A program made the position numbers and the translations under genes. Below, one piece after another: positions 1-5,755 of a stretch of 7,740 bases of DNA. This stretch comes from DASZVN01 sp035547055 (lineage in GTDB: Bacteria > Pseudomonadota > Alphaproteobacteria > Rhizobiales > Methylopilaceae). The notes beneath the pieces are model-generated. The model was not told where the DNA came from and ran no database searches. It worked only from the letters and a program-made list of their open reading frames with translations. The stretch is taken from contig DASZVN010000050.1 of assembly GCA_035547055.1 (NCBI GenBank), positions 1 through 7,740 on the forward strand, read 5' to 3'. Position 1 is the first letter of the stretch, and each line of letters begins with the position of its first letter.

Positions 1-8
1 CTAGGCGC

Positions 9-563
9 TCAGCCGCCCTCGCCGGGATCGCGGGCGACGTCGTCGGTGCCGCCGTAGTGGGCGATCAGGAGGTCGAGGCATTCGCCGAGGATGCGGTAGC
101 GCTCGGCGCCGACCACGCCCGCGACCTCGCGCTGCTTGACCATCGCCCGGCTCAGCACGCCCTCGACCATCGCCCGCCCCTCTGGTGTCAGCGCGAAGAT
201 GGCGCTGCGGCGGTCGTTCTGGTCCGGGCTCTTGGCGACGAGGCCGTGCTCGACCAGCTCGACCATGCTCTTGCTGACCTGCGAGCCCAGCATGTGCATG
301 GCGCGGGCGATGCCGAGCACGCGGCCCTCGCCATGGCTGTGGAGGTGGCCGAGGATGCGGAGCGCCGTCAGCGGCAGGCCGAAGCCGGTCAGGAAGCGCC
401 GCTCGCCGCTGCGGTCCATGATGCGGCTGAGCACGCTGACCTTGTAGCTGATGAAGTCCTCGTTGCGGAGCTGGCCGGGATCGAGCGGCGCGCCAGCCGG
501 TGTCCCCTCCCGAGCGACAGGAGTGCCCTCGGCCCGTTCGATGGTCTCGTCGGTGTCGCTCAC
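9..563 (-). CDS. MarR-family transcriptional regulator
   Basis: Predicted 184-residue DNA-binding regulator of the MarR winged-helix family, which usually act as dimeric, ligand-responsive repressors of an adjacent divergent operon. Visible hallmarks are a helical N-terminal part (about residues 30-60), a recognition-helix region around LGSQVSKSMVELVEHGLV, and the wing with DQNDRRSAIFALTPEG, the family's D-x-N-D-R-R signature. A C-terminal dimerisation helix follows. Length is slightly above the usual 140-170 because of a roughly 30-residue, probably disordered N-terminal extension. The start is taken as GTG because AGGAG lies 8 bases upstream; an ATG at 588 is in another frame. It is divergent from the TPP-enzyme gene, so control of that operon, and probably of itself, is the natural inference. 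The effector is unknown. The family call is firm; the target is inferred. Confidence 0.93.
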   Translation of the reverse strand: MSDTDETIERAEGTPVAREGTPAGAPLDPGQLRNEDFISYKVSVLSRIMDRSGERRFLTGFGLPLTALRILGHLHSHGEGRVLGIARAMHMLGSQVSKSMVELVEHGLVAKSPDQNDRRSAIFALTPEGRAMVEGVLSRAMVKQREVAGVVGAERYRILGECLDLLIAHYGGTDDVARDPGEGG

Positions 564-586
564 GCCGCGGGCTCCTGTCCCGGATC

Positions 587-616
587 ATGCTAGGCGCTTT
601 CGCTGCTCCGCGCCAA
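587..616 (-). promoter_or_regulatory. Candidate promoter for the MarR gene
   Basis: On the minus strand TTGGCG (plus positions 611-616) and TAGCAT (587-592) are separated by 18 bases, each matching 4 of 6 positions of the sigma-70 consensus. The implied transcription start lies near 580, about 17 bases before the GTG start, which leaves room for the AGGAG ribosome binding site. Such matches are common by chance, so this is only a candidate. Confidence 0.3.
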
Positions 617-621
617 CTCGA

Positions 622-645
622 TCAATGATGAAACAAAATTCTTGA
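622..645. promoter_or_regulatory. Candidate MarR-type operator in AT-rich patch
   Basis: The divergent spacer contains an unusually AT-rich stretch (about 621-645) in otherwise GC-rich DNA. TCAATGA (622-628) and TTCTTGA (639-645) form an imperfect inverted repeat (5 of 7 positions) with a 10-base gap. The left part also contains the small dyad ATCA-A-TGAT (621-629). The patch overlaps the -35 hexamer of the proposed TPP-gene promoter and lies just upstream of the proposed marR promoter, a position from which one repressor could control both. The symmetry is weak; position and composition are the main support. Confidence 0.3.
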
Positions 646-670
646 GTGGCTCCAAACAGCCGGCTATCGT
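642..670 (+). promoter_or_regulatory. Candidate sigma-70 promoter of the TPP-enzyme operon
   Basis: TTGAGT (642-647) and TATCGT (665-670) are spaced by exactly 17 bases, with 4 of 6 consensus matches in each. Transcription would begin near 677, giving a leader of about 24 bases before the ATG at 701. The G-rich stretch just before that ATG could serve as ribosome binding site. The overlap with the AT-rich patch and the divergent MarR gene fit repressor control. Confidence 0.42.
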
Positions 671-700
671 CGGGCCATCCGGTATTGCAGTGGGGCGGGC

Positions 701-2389
701 ATGCTCGGGGCCGATCTGATGGCGAGGGCGGTCGAGCGCCAGGGCGTCCGCACCGTGTTCGGGCTGCCCGGCCATCTCGAATCCTTCTTCGGCGCGCTGG
801 AGCGGCGCGGCATCCGTCTCATTCACATGCGCCACGAGAGCCCTGTGGTGCTGGCCGCCCACGGCTATGCCGAGACGCGGCGAAGCCTCGGCGTCGCCTG
901 CGTCACCTCCGGGCCCGGCCTCGCCAACGCCGTCGGCGGCATCGCGTCGGCCTACGACGCGGGGATGCCGGTCCTGGTGTTCGCCGGGCGCAACCCGATC
1001 CGCATGCTCGACGCGCGGCCGCAGCAGGAGCTCGACCACACCCGCCTGGTACGCTCGATCGTGAAATGGGCCCAGGTGGTGCACGACCCCTCGCGCCTCG
1101 GCGAATATGTCGAGGCCGCCGCGCGGATTGCGCTGTCCGGCCAGCCCGGCCCGGTGCTGCTCGAAATTCCCCGCGACGTCGCCAATGCCGAGGCCGACGA
1201 CGCGATCGCCGAGGCCTCGCTCGGCCCGATCCTCCGCGCCGGCCAGCCCGGCCCGGCGCCCGCCGACGTCGAGCGGGCGGCGAAGCTCCTGGCAAGCGCC
1301 GAGCGGCCGCTGATCGTCGCCGGCGCCGGCGCCTACTGGGCGCGGGCCGGGGCGGCGCTGGAAAAGCTCGGGCGCGCGCTCGGCGCGCCGATCCTGCTGC
1401 AGGGGCCGAGCCGCGGCCTGCTGCCGGAGGACATGGCGACGGTGTTCCCGTGGCCGGTCGGCAGCCTCGCCGCGCGGCAGGCCGACGTGGTGGTGCTGGC
1501 CGGCTGCCGCATGGCCGGCTTCATCGGCTTCGCCGCGCCGCCGGTGTTCTCGGCCGACGCCGCCTTCGTCCAGATCGACGCCGAGGCCGGCGAGATCGGG
1601 CGGAACCGGGCCGTCGCGGCGCCGCTGGCCGGCGATGTCGCGCTCGCCGCCGAGGCCATCGCCGGCGCGCTTGCAAAACGCAAGGCAAAATCGCGAGATC
1701 CGTCCTGGGCGGCCGAGGCGCTGAAGCCGCGGCTGGCCAAGATCGAGCAGGCCGGGCGCGGCGAGGATGGCCAGGTCCATCCTCTCCGCATGGCGCGCGA
1801 GCTGGCCCAGCGCATGCCGGAGAACGCGCTTTTCGTCGGCGACGGCGCCAACGCCAACAACTGGTACAAGGCGATCGTCCGCTGCCAGGTCTCGCCCGGC
1901 TTCATCGACCACGAGCCGTTCGGCGCCATGGGCGTCGGCCTGCCCCACGCCATCGGCGCTGCCGCCGCGTTCCAGGAGGACGGCGAGGACCGCCCGGTCT
2001 TCCTCGGCACCGGGGACGGCGCGCTCGGCCAGTATCTCGGCGAGCTCGCGACCGCCTCGCTCCACAAGCTGCCGATCTTCGTCATGGTCGCGAACGACGG
2101 CGCCTGGGGCTCGAGCCGCAACATCACGCTGCGCCTGTTCAACGGCACCTACGGCGTCGACCTCGCGCAGAGCCACTACGACCGCGTCGCCGAGGGCCTC
2201 GACTGCCACGGCGAGCTCGCCGCGACGCCGGCCGAGGTCGGCCCCGCCTTCGACCGTGCGCTGAAGGCGGTGAAGGCCGGCAAGCCGGCCCTGGTCAACG
2301 TCTTGGTCGACGTCGAAACCGGCGGCGAGCGCCGCGACCCCTTGCTGCAGATGATCACGTTCAACCCGATGCGCTTCGGCGGCGCATGA
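701..2389 (+). CDS. TPP-dependent enzyme, acetolactate synthase/decarboxylase superfamily
   Basis: Predicted 562-residue TPP enzyme with the standard three-domain order: N-terminal pyrimidine-binding domain (about 1-165), central Rossmann-like domain (about 185-325) and C-terminal PP-binding domain (about 360-540). E46 in RHESPVVLAAHGYA is at the position of the catalytic glutamate that activates TPP. GTGDGALGQY (D439) through N465 in VANDG is the GDG-x(~26)-N motif that binds diphosphate and Mg2+. TSGPGLAN (69-76) is the family's conserved turn. Length is typical (550-600). It could decarboxylate a 2-oxo acid, ligate or cleave an acyl unit, or act on a 2-hydroxyacyl-CoA; the sequence does not let me choose, and true biosynthetic acetolactate synthase is unlikely because no IlvH-type regulatory subunit follows. 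It heads the operon, 21 bases before the Rieske oxygenase, and may act on that enzyme's substrate or product. Confidence 0.9.
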   Translation: MLGADLMARAVERQGVRTVFGLPGHLESFFGALERRGIRLIHMRHESPVVLAAHGYAETRRSLGVACVTSGPGLANAVGGIASAYDAGMPVLVFAGRNPIRMLDARPQQELDHTRLVRSIVKWAQVVHDPSRLGEYVEAAARIALSGQPGPVLLEIPRDVANAEADDAIAEASLGPILRAGQPGPAPADVERAAKLLASAERPLIVAGAGAYWARAGAALEKLGRALGAPILLQGPSRGLLPEDMATVFPWPVGSLAARQADVVVLAGCRMAGFIGFAAPPVFSADAAFVQIDAEAGEIGRNRAVAAPLAGDVALAAEAIAGALAKRKAKSRDPSWAAEALKPRLAKIEQAGRGEDGQVHPLRMARELAQRMPENALFVGDGANANNWYKAIVRCQVSPGFIDHEPFGAMGVGLPHAIGAAAAFQEDGEDRPVFLGTGDGALGQYLGELATASLHKLPIFVMVANDGAWGSSRNITLRLFNGTYGVDLAQSHYDRVAEGLDCHGELAATPAEVGPAFDRALKAVKAGKPALVNVLVDVETGGERRDPLLQMITFNPMRFGGA

Positions 2390-2397
2390 GGGTCGTT

Positions 2398-2404
2398 CGG
2401 AGGA
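2398..2404 (+). promoter_or_regulatory. Ribosome binding site of the Rieske oxygenase gene
   Basis: CGGAGGA precedes the ATG at 2411 by 6 bases within the 21-base gap after the TPP-enzyme stop codon. It is the best Shine-Dalgarno match in the cluster. It fixes the oxygenase start and supports translation from a shared transcript. Confidence 0.7.
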
Positions 2405-2410
2405 CGAGCG

Positions 2411-3709
2411 ATGCTGACACAGGAACAGAATGACGCCCTGACGCGGACCGGCCCGGGCACGCCCGGCGGCGAGCTGCTGCGCCGCTACTGGCAGCCGATC
2501 GCGCTGTCGGACGAATTGCCGGTCGGCGGCGATCCGATCCCGATCGACATTCTCGGCGAGGAGCTGGTGCTGTTCCGCGACGACCAGAACCGCGTCGGCC
2601 TGCTCGACCGCCATTGCTGCCACCGCGGCACCGACCTCAGCTACGGCCGGGTCGAGAACGGCGGGCTGCGCTGCCTCTATCACGGCTGGCTCTACGACGT
2701 GAACGGCTGCTGCCTCGAGCAGCCGCTCGAGCCCAAGGAGCTGAACTTCAAGGACAAGGTGCGCCAGCCGTCCTACCCGGTGGTCGAGCGCGCCGGCGCC
2801 TTCTTCGCCTATATGGGGCCGCTGCCGGCGCCGGAGTTTCCGGACTTCGACTTCTTCACCTTCCCGGCCGGCAACCTGCACTCCCACAAGGTCTTCCTCG
2901 ACTGCAACTACATGCAGGCCAACGAGGGCAATTACGACCCGGCCCATGTCGGCCAGCTCCACCGGGCGTTCGATCCGAACCGCAAGCCGGGGCTGAACTT
3001 CGGCTCGCTCAAGACGCTCGGCGTCTCGACCGAGGGGGCGGTGATCGAGCCCTACGAGACGCCGAAGCTCAAGGTCGAGAACACCAAGTTCGGCCTGCGC
3101 ATCTTCCAGATCCGCTCGGGCGGGCCCGGACGCACCTATCTCCGCGTCACCGCCTACGGCATGCCGAACTGGTCGGTCATCGCCGGGCCGCAGGGCGGCG
3201 ACGGCCATATCGGCATCTGGCACGTGCCGATCGACGACTACAGCCACTGGCGCTGGCACTTCTCGGTGCGCCGCGACGCCCCGCTCGATCACACCAGCCG
3301 GATGGCGCAGAACCGCTCGACCGACGAATATGTCGACCGCTTCCACCATGCTCGCACGGCGAAGAACCGCTACAGGCAGGACCGCTCGAAGTTCGCCGAG
3401 AACTTCACTGGCATGGGCCGCAACTTCAACGTCCACGACGCCTTCGCGACCGAGAGCCAGGGCGCCATCCAGGACCGCACCAAGGAGCACCTCGCGACCT
3501 CGGACCTCGCGGTCGCGGCGGCGCGGCGGATGATGCTGCGCGGCATCGAGGACATCAAAGCCGGCAAGGACCCGGTCGGGGTGGTGCGCGACAAGGCCGC
3601 GAACGACTTCCACGACCTCCGCTCGTTCGATGCCCTGATCGCCGAGAACGCCGACCTCGGCGAGGTGGTGCGCCAGGTGGTCGAGCCGCCGGCGCAGGCG
3701 GCGGAATAG
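2411..3709 (+). CDS. Rieske [2Fe-2S] oxygenase alpha subunit, phthalate-dioxygenase type
   Basis: Predicted 432-residue ring-hydroxylating/demethylating oxygenase. The N-terminal Rieske domain has C69-x-H71 and C88-x2-H91, ligands of the [2Fe-2S] cluster (C-x-H-x16-C-x2-H). The catalytic domain has NEGNYDPAHVGQLH, with D176 the inter-subunit electron bridge and H179 and H184 the mononuclear iron ligands (D-x2-H-x4-H). ESQGAIQDRTKEHL (348-361) is the conserved C-terminal stretch of the phthalate 4,5-dioxygenase-like branch; an acidic residue there, probably D355, should be the third iron ligand. The opening MLTQEQNDALTRTGPGTPGG is also typical of that branch, whose members work as alpha-only oligomers fed by a separate reductase. 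No reductase or ferredoxin lies in this window. The substrate is unknown; the group hydroxylates, O-demethylates or otherwise oxidises aromatic acids and related compounds. The start is supported by GGAGG just upstream. Confidence 0.94.
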   Translation: MLTQEQNDALTRTGPGTPGGELLRRYWQPIALSDELPVGGDPIPIDILGEELVLFRDDQNRVGLLDRHCCHRGTDLSYGRVENGGLRCLYHGWLYDVNGCCLEQPLEPKELNFKDKVRQPSYPVVERAGAFFAYMGPLPAPEFPDFDFFTFPAGNLHSHKVFLDCNYMQANEGNYDPAHVGQLHRAFDPNRKPGLNFGSLKTLGVSTEGAVIEPYETPKLKVENTKFGLRIFQIRSGGPGRTYLRVTAYGMPNWSVIAGPQGGDGHIGIWHVPIDDYSHWRWHFSVRRDAPLDHTSRMAQNRSTDEYVDRFHHARTAKNRYRQDRSKFAENFTGMGRNFNVHDAFATESQGAIQDRTKEHLATSDLAVAAARRMMLRGIEDIKAGKDPVGVVRDKAANDFHDLRSFDALIAENADLGEVVRQVVEPPAQAAE

Positions 3710-3723
3710 CCGGGGCGCGGCAC

Positions 3724-4578
3724 ATGGCCGGCGCGGCGGCGGGGCCGGACGACACGGCGGTGCGCGTGGCGCTGTGGCGGGCGATGCACGTCGCCGTCGA
3801 CGCGCCGCCGCACGTGCTCGCCGACGAGGTCGGCCTGAGGCTGGCCGCGCCGCCCGACGGCTGGCGCGACCGGCCCGACATGCACCCGGAGGTGACGCGG
3901 CTGTTCCGCGCCTCGATGGTGGCGCGCGCCCGCTTCATCGAGGATCTGGTGGAGGGCGAGGCCGCGCGCGGCGTCGGGCAGTACGTCGTCCTCGGCGCCG
4001 GGCTCGACACCTTCGTCCAGCGCCGGCCCGAGCTTGCCGCCCGCGTCACCGTCTACGAGGTCGACCAGCCCGGGCATGTCGCCTGGAAACGGCAGCGCCT
4101 GTCCGAGCTGGGCTACGGCGTCTCGAAGGGGCTCCGCCTGGTGCCGGTGGATTTCGCCGCCGGCGGGTCGTGGCGCGAGGGCATCGCCGCCGCGGGCTTC
4201 GACGCCGGCCGTCCGGCGGTCGTCGCCGCGGCCGGGCTCAGCATGTACCTGACGCGCGAGGCCAACCTCGCCATGCTGCGCCAGGTCGCCGGCCTGGCGG
4301 CGGGCTCGACGCTGGCGATGACCTTCCTCCTCCCGATCGAATTGGCCGCGCCCGAGATACGGCCGGGCCTGGAATTCTCGGCCAGGGGCGCGGCGGCGAA
4401 CGGCACGCCGTTTCTGAGCTATTTCTCGCCGGACGAGGCGATCGCGCTCGCCCGCGAGGCCGGGTTCCGCGAGGCCCGCCACGTCGGCGCGGCCGACCTC
4501 AACGCCCGCTATTTCGCCGGCCGCCGCGACGGCCTCCATGTCGCGAGCGGCGAGGAGTTCCTGGTCGCGACGACGTGA
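3724..4578 (+). CDS. SAM-dependent methyltransferase, leucine carboxyl methyltransferase-like
   Basis: Predicted 284-residue class I methyltransferase of the PPM1/LCM-like family (TIGR00027-type). QYVVLGAGLDTF (86-97) is the glycine-rich SAM-binding motif in its family form. VYEVDQPGHVAWKRQRL (110-126) carries the acidic residue expected to hold the SAM ribose followed by the family's D-x-P-x-V pattern. LVPVDFA (139-145) and GLSMYLTREA (171-180) are later core motifs. Bacterial relatives methylate small molecules, often carboxyl or hydroxyl groups, rather than protein termini. ATG at 3724 begins 14 bases after the oxygenase stop and is taken as the start; the ribosome binding site is only a G-rich stretch, and the in-frame M21 (3784) is a possible alternative. 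The usual glutamate before the MYLT motif (E-G-V-x-x-Y-L in relatives as I recall them) is alanine here. Substrate unknown, presumably shared with the operon. Confidence 0.88.
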   Translation: MAGAAAGPDDTAVRVALWRAMHVAVDAPPHVLADEVGLRLAAPPDGWRDRPDMHPEVTRLFRASMVARARFIEDLVEGEAARGVGQYVVLGAGLDTFVQRRPELAARVTVYEVDQPGHVAWKRQRLSELGYGVSKGLRLVPVDFAAGGSWREGIAAAGFDAGRPAVVAAAGLSMYLTREANLAMLRQVAGLAAGSTLAMTFLLPIELAAPEIRPGLEFSARGAAANGTPFLSYFSPDEAIALAREAGFREARHVGAADLNARYFAGRRDGLHVASGEEFLVATT

Positions 4579-4599
4579 GGGACGATTCAGCCGTGGCCC

Positions 4600-4712
4600 T
4601 TGTCATCCCGGCCGGAGCGAAGCGGAGAGCCGGGATCCGGTTTCGAGTGCCTGCGGCCGGATTCCGGATCGCCGCGTTGCGGCGTCCAGGACAGGCGGAG
4701 CAAGGATGACAA
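4600..4712. repeat. Palindromic intergenic repeat element (GTCATCCCGG type)
   Basis: Perfect 9-bp terminal inverted arms, TTGTCATCC (4600-4608) and GGATGACAA (4704-4712), enclose nested hairpins: ATCCCGGC (4605-4612) with GCCGGGAT (4629-4636), and CGCCGC (4670-4675) with GCGGCG (4679-4684) around a GTT loop. The text starting with GTCATCCCGGCC and ending with GGATGACAA resembles short dispersed repeats I recall from intergenic regions of many alphaproteobacteria. It fills most of the 150-base gap between the methyltransferase and the NTF2-like gene and could attenuate or stabilise the transcript. An open frame through it from a TTG at 4600 is not believed to be translated. Confidence 0.65.
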
Positions 4713-4728
4713 CGAGGGGGTATCTCAG

Positions 4729-5187
4729 ATGAACGATGCCGAGCGGCGCATGATCGAGTGGGAATGCGCGCACAACACCATCCGCTTCTACAACCGGCTC
4801 GACGCGGTGAAGGGCGCCGAGGCGGCCGCGGTCTTCGCCGAGGACGGCGTCTGGTATCGCGAGGGCGACGCCGGCGGTTTCGTCGGCCGCGAGGAGATCG
4901 CGGGCCACGTCAACAAGCTGCCCGACCGCGGCAACCCGAACGTGCCGCGCGAGGACAGGATGGTCTATCACCTCGTCACCAACGTCGAGGTGACGGTGAT
5001 CGACGACGACACCGCCGAGGTGACGGCGCTGACCTCGGTCATCCCCGGCGCGCGCGGCAAGGACGGCGAGCCCGGCACGACCAAGGGCATCGTCGCCGTG
5101 TTCCCGACCACCGAGGTGCACAAGCGCACGCCCGAGGGCTGGCGCATCGCGAGCAAGCGGACGCTCCGCGCGCTCCGCGTGGTGTAG
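4729..5187 (+). CDS. SnoaL-like / NTF2-fold protein
   Basis: Predicted 152-residue single-domain protein of the SnoaL-like NTF2 superfamily, a cone-shaped alpha+beta fold used by isomerases, cyclases, dehydratases and by beta subunits of some ring-hydroxylating dioxygenases. Supporting features are the N-terminal helix IEWECAHNTIRFYNRLDA, the following AAVFAEDGVWY typical of the fold's first strand, GREEIAGHV, and alternating strands such as VYHLVTNVEVTVIDDDTAEV, ending with TPEGWRIASKRTLRALRVV. There is no signal peptide. The ATG at 4729 is chosen because GAGGGGG lies 8 bases upstream and upstream codons fall inside the palindromic repeat. It sits on the same strand as the oxygenase cluster, 150 bases after the methyltransferase, so co-function is likely but co-transcription uncertain. 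It may process the oxygenase product; a dioxygenase beta-subunit role is less likely because phthalate-type oxygenases lack one. Confidence 0.85.
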   Translation: MNDAERRMIEWECAHNTIRFYNRLDAVKGAEAAAVFAEDGVWYREGDAGGFVGREEIAGHVNKLPDRGNPNVPREDRMVYHLVTNVEVTVIDDDTAEVTALTSVIPGARGKDGEPGTTKGIVAVFPTTEVHKRTPEGWRIASKRTLRALRVV

Positions 5188-5227
5188 CGGCCGCGGGCTC
5201 GTCCGGCCGGGCGAAAGCGCCGTAGAC

Positions 5228-5257
5228 TGCGGCCGACCGTTCCAACGGGAGGCCGCA
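5228..5257 (+). promoter_or_regulatory. Hairpin covering the DUF2277 ribosome binding site
   Basis: TGCGGCC (5228-5234) pairs perfectly with GGCCGCA (5251-5257). Inside, CCGT (5237-5240) pairs with ACGG (5245-5248), closing a four-base loop. Between the stems, GA faces GA, a tandem G-A mismatch that commonly forms stable sheared pairs in RNA. The Shine-Dalgarno GGGAGG (5247-5252) lies within the 3' side, and the structure ends two bases before the ATG. This could limit translation until the RNA is opened by heat, a ligand or an upstream ribosome. The pairing is seen directly; the function is inferred. Confidence 0.45.
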
Positions 5258-5259
5258 CG

Positions 5260-5526
5260 ATGTGCCGCAGCATCAGGACGCTGTTCAATTTCGACCCGCC
5301 GGCGAGCGAGGAGGAGATCCGCGCCTCGGCCCTGCAATTCGTCCGCAAGCTCTCCGGCTACCACACGCCGTCCCACGCCAACGAAGCGGCGTTCGACCGG
5401 GCGGTCGAGGAGGTCGCCGACGCCGCGCGGCGCCTCCTGGAGTCGCTCTCCACCACGGCGCCGGCACGCGACCGCGCGACCGAGGCCGAGAAGGCGCGCG
5501 AGCGCGCCCGGATGCGCTTCGCCTGA
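5260..5526 (+). CDS. DUF2277 family protein
   Basis: Predicted 88-residue small cytosolic protein matching the DUF2277 family, whose members begin with MCRSIRTLFNF and continue with a helical segment, as here (SEEEIRASALQFVRKLSGY), then VEEVADAARRLLESL and a basic, alanine/arginine-rich tail. The function of the family is not known to me. The length is typical. ATG at 5260 follows GGGAGG by 7 bases, a good Shine-Dalgarno that is buried in a predicted hairpin. It is 72 bases after the NTF2-like gene on the same strand, and DUF2277 genes are widespread outside such clusters, so it is probably a chromosomal neighbour rather than part of the oxygenase pathway. Confidence 0.88.
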   Translation: MCRSIRTLFNFDPPASEEEIRASALQFVRKLSGYHTPSHANEAAFDRAVEEVADAARRLLESLSTTAPARDRATEAEKARERARMRFA

Positions 5527-5540
5527 AGGCGGCGACGGCC

Positions 5541-5687
5541 ATGGACATCGACCTCGCCCGCCACGTCGTTCGCGCCACCTTCGCGAGCTGCCATCAAGTC
5601 GGCGACCTGCTTCCGCTCCTGAAGGGCCACCTTCCGCCTGACTGTGGCGGCGACATGCGAGAAACGCCGGGACGTTTCGGCGAGTGA
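5541..5687 (+). pseudogene. Truncated 48-codon ORF, probable 5' remnant of a small conserved gene
   Basis: ATG at 5541 lies 14 bases after the DUF2277 stop, with GAAGG upstream, and opens a 48-codon frame ending at TGA 5685-5687. Its first 30 or so residues (MDIDLARHVVRATF, then GDLLPLLKGH) resemble, from memory, the start of a roughly 80-residue hypothetical protein common in Bradyrhizobium-like bacteria. Similarity appears to stop near residue 35, and the remaining residues (GGDMRETPGRFGE) do not look like the rest of that family. I find no continuation in other frames before the composition change at about 5734. I read it as a gene cut by the rearrangement that brought in the AT-rich block. 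It may still be translated. Family recognition is from memory and moderately sure. Confidence 0.5.
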
Positions 5688-5691
5688 CCGT

Positions 5692-5720
5692 AGGGTGCGC
5701 ATGCCAAGCATGCGCACCCT
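5692..5720. repeat. Perfect 13-bp inverted repeat with 3-base loop (REP-like or terminator-like)
   Basis: AGGGTGCGCATGC (5692-5704) and GCATGCGCACCCT (5708-5720) are perfect reverse complements around CAA. The hairpin lies between convergent transcription units (plus-strand ORF ending at 5687, minus-strand YaaC-like gene ending at 5743), where a bidirectional terminator would be useful. However, no T-run follows on either strand, so it is not a classical intrinsic terminator. The TAGGGTGNGC...CACCCT form resembles REP-like hairpins scattered between genes in alphaproteobacteria. Confidence 0.7.
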
Positions 5721-5733
5721 CGGCACACGACGG

Positions 5734-5755
5734 TACTCAAGACTAATTTTGAGTA
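5734..5755. repeat. 7-bp inverted repeat at the 3' end of the YaaC-like gene
   Basis: TACTCAA (5734-5740) and TTGAGTA (5749-5755) flank an 8-base spacer that contains the TAG stop of the minus-strand gene (5743-5745). It sits exactly where composition turns AT-rich. It could be a weak 3' stem-loop of that transcript or the trace of an insertion end. No T-run follows on the minus strand. Confidence 0.4.

Noticed and set aside
1..588. An alternative minus-strand frame starting at ATG 588 and overlapping the MarR gene
   Set aside because: The product is almost entirely Arg/Pro/Gly/His with no fold, while the other frame gives a clean MarR protein with a good ribosome binding site.
590..3613. 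A 1007-codon open frame on the minus strand opposite the TPP enzyme and Rieske oxygenase genes
   Set aside because: Its sequence is low-complexity (rich in Arg, Ala, Gly, Val, Asp) as expected for the antisense frame of GC-rich codons, it shows no domain, and the plus-strand genes carry clear catalytic motifs.
2614..3723. Plus-strand frame running through the Rieske gene into the methyltransferase as one 654-residue fusion
   Set aside because: The part before 3724 is out of frame with the oxygenase and is arginine/alanine-rich nonsense; only the part from 3724 on looks like protein.
3370..4539. A 389-codon minus-strand open frame opposite the methyltransferase gene
   Set aside because: Same compositional shadow; the plus strand encodes an intact SAM-binding domain.
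4600..4728. N-terminal extension of the NTF2-like protein from TTG at 4600
   Set aside because: The extension is encoded wholly by the palindromic repeat, and a better ribosome binding site precedes the ATG at 4729.
5692..5720. Calling the 13-bp hairpin a classical intrinsic terminator
   Set aside because: No run of T follows the stem on either strand.
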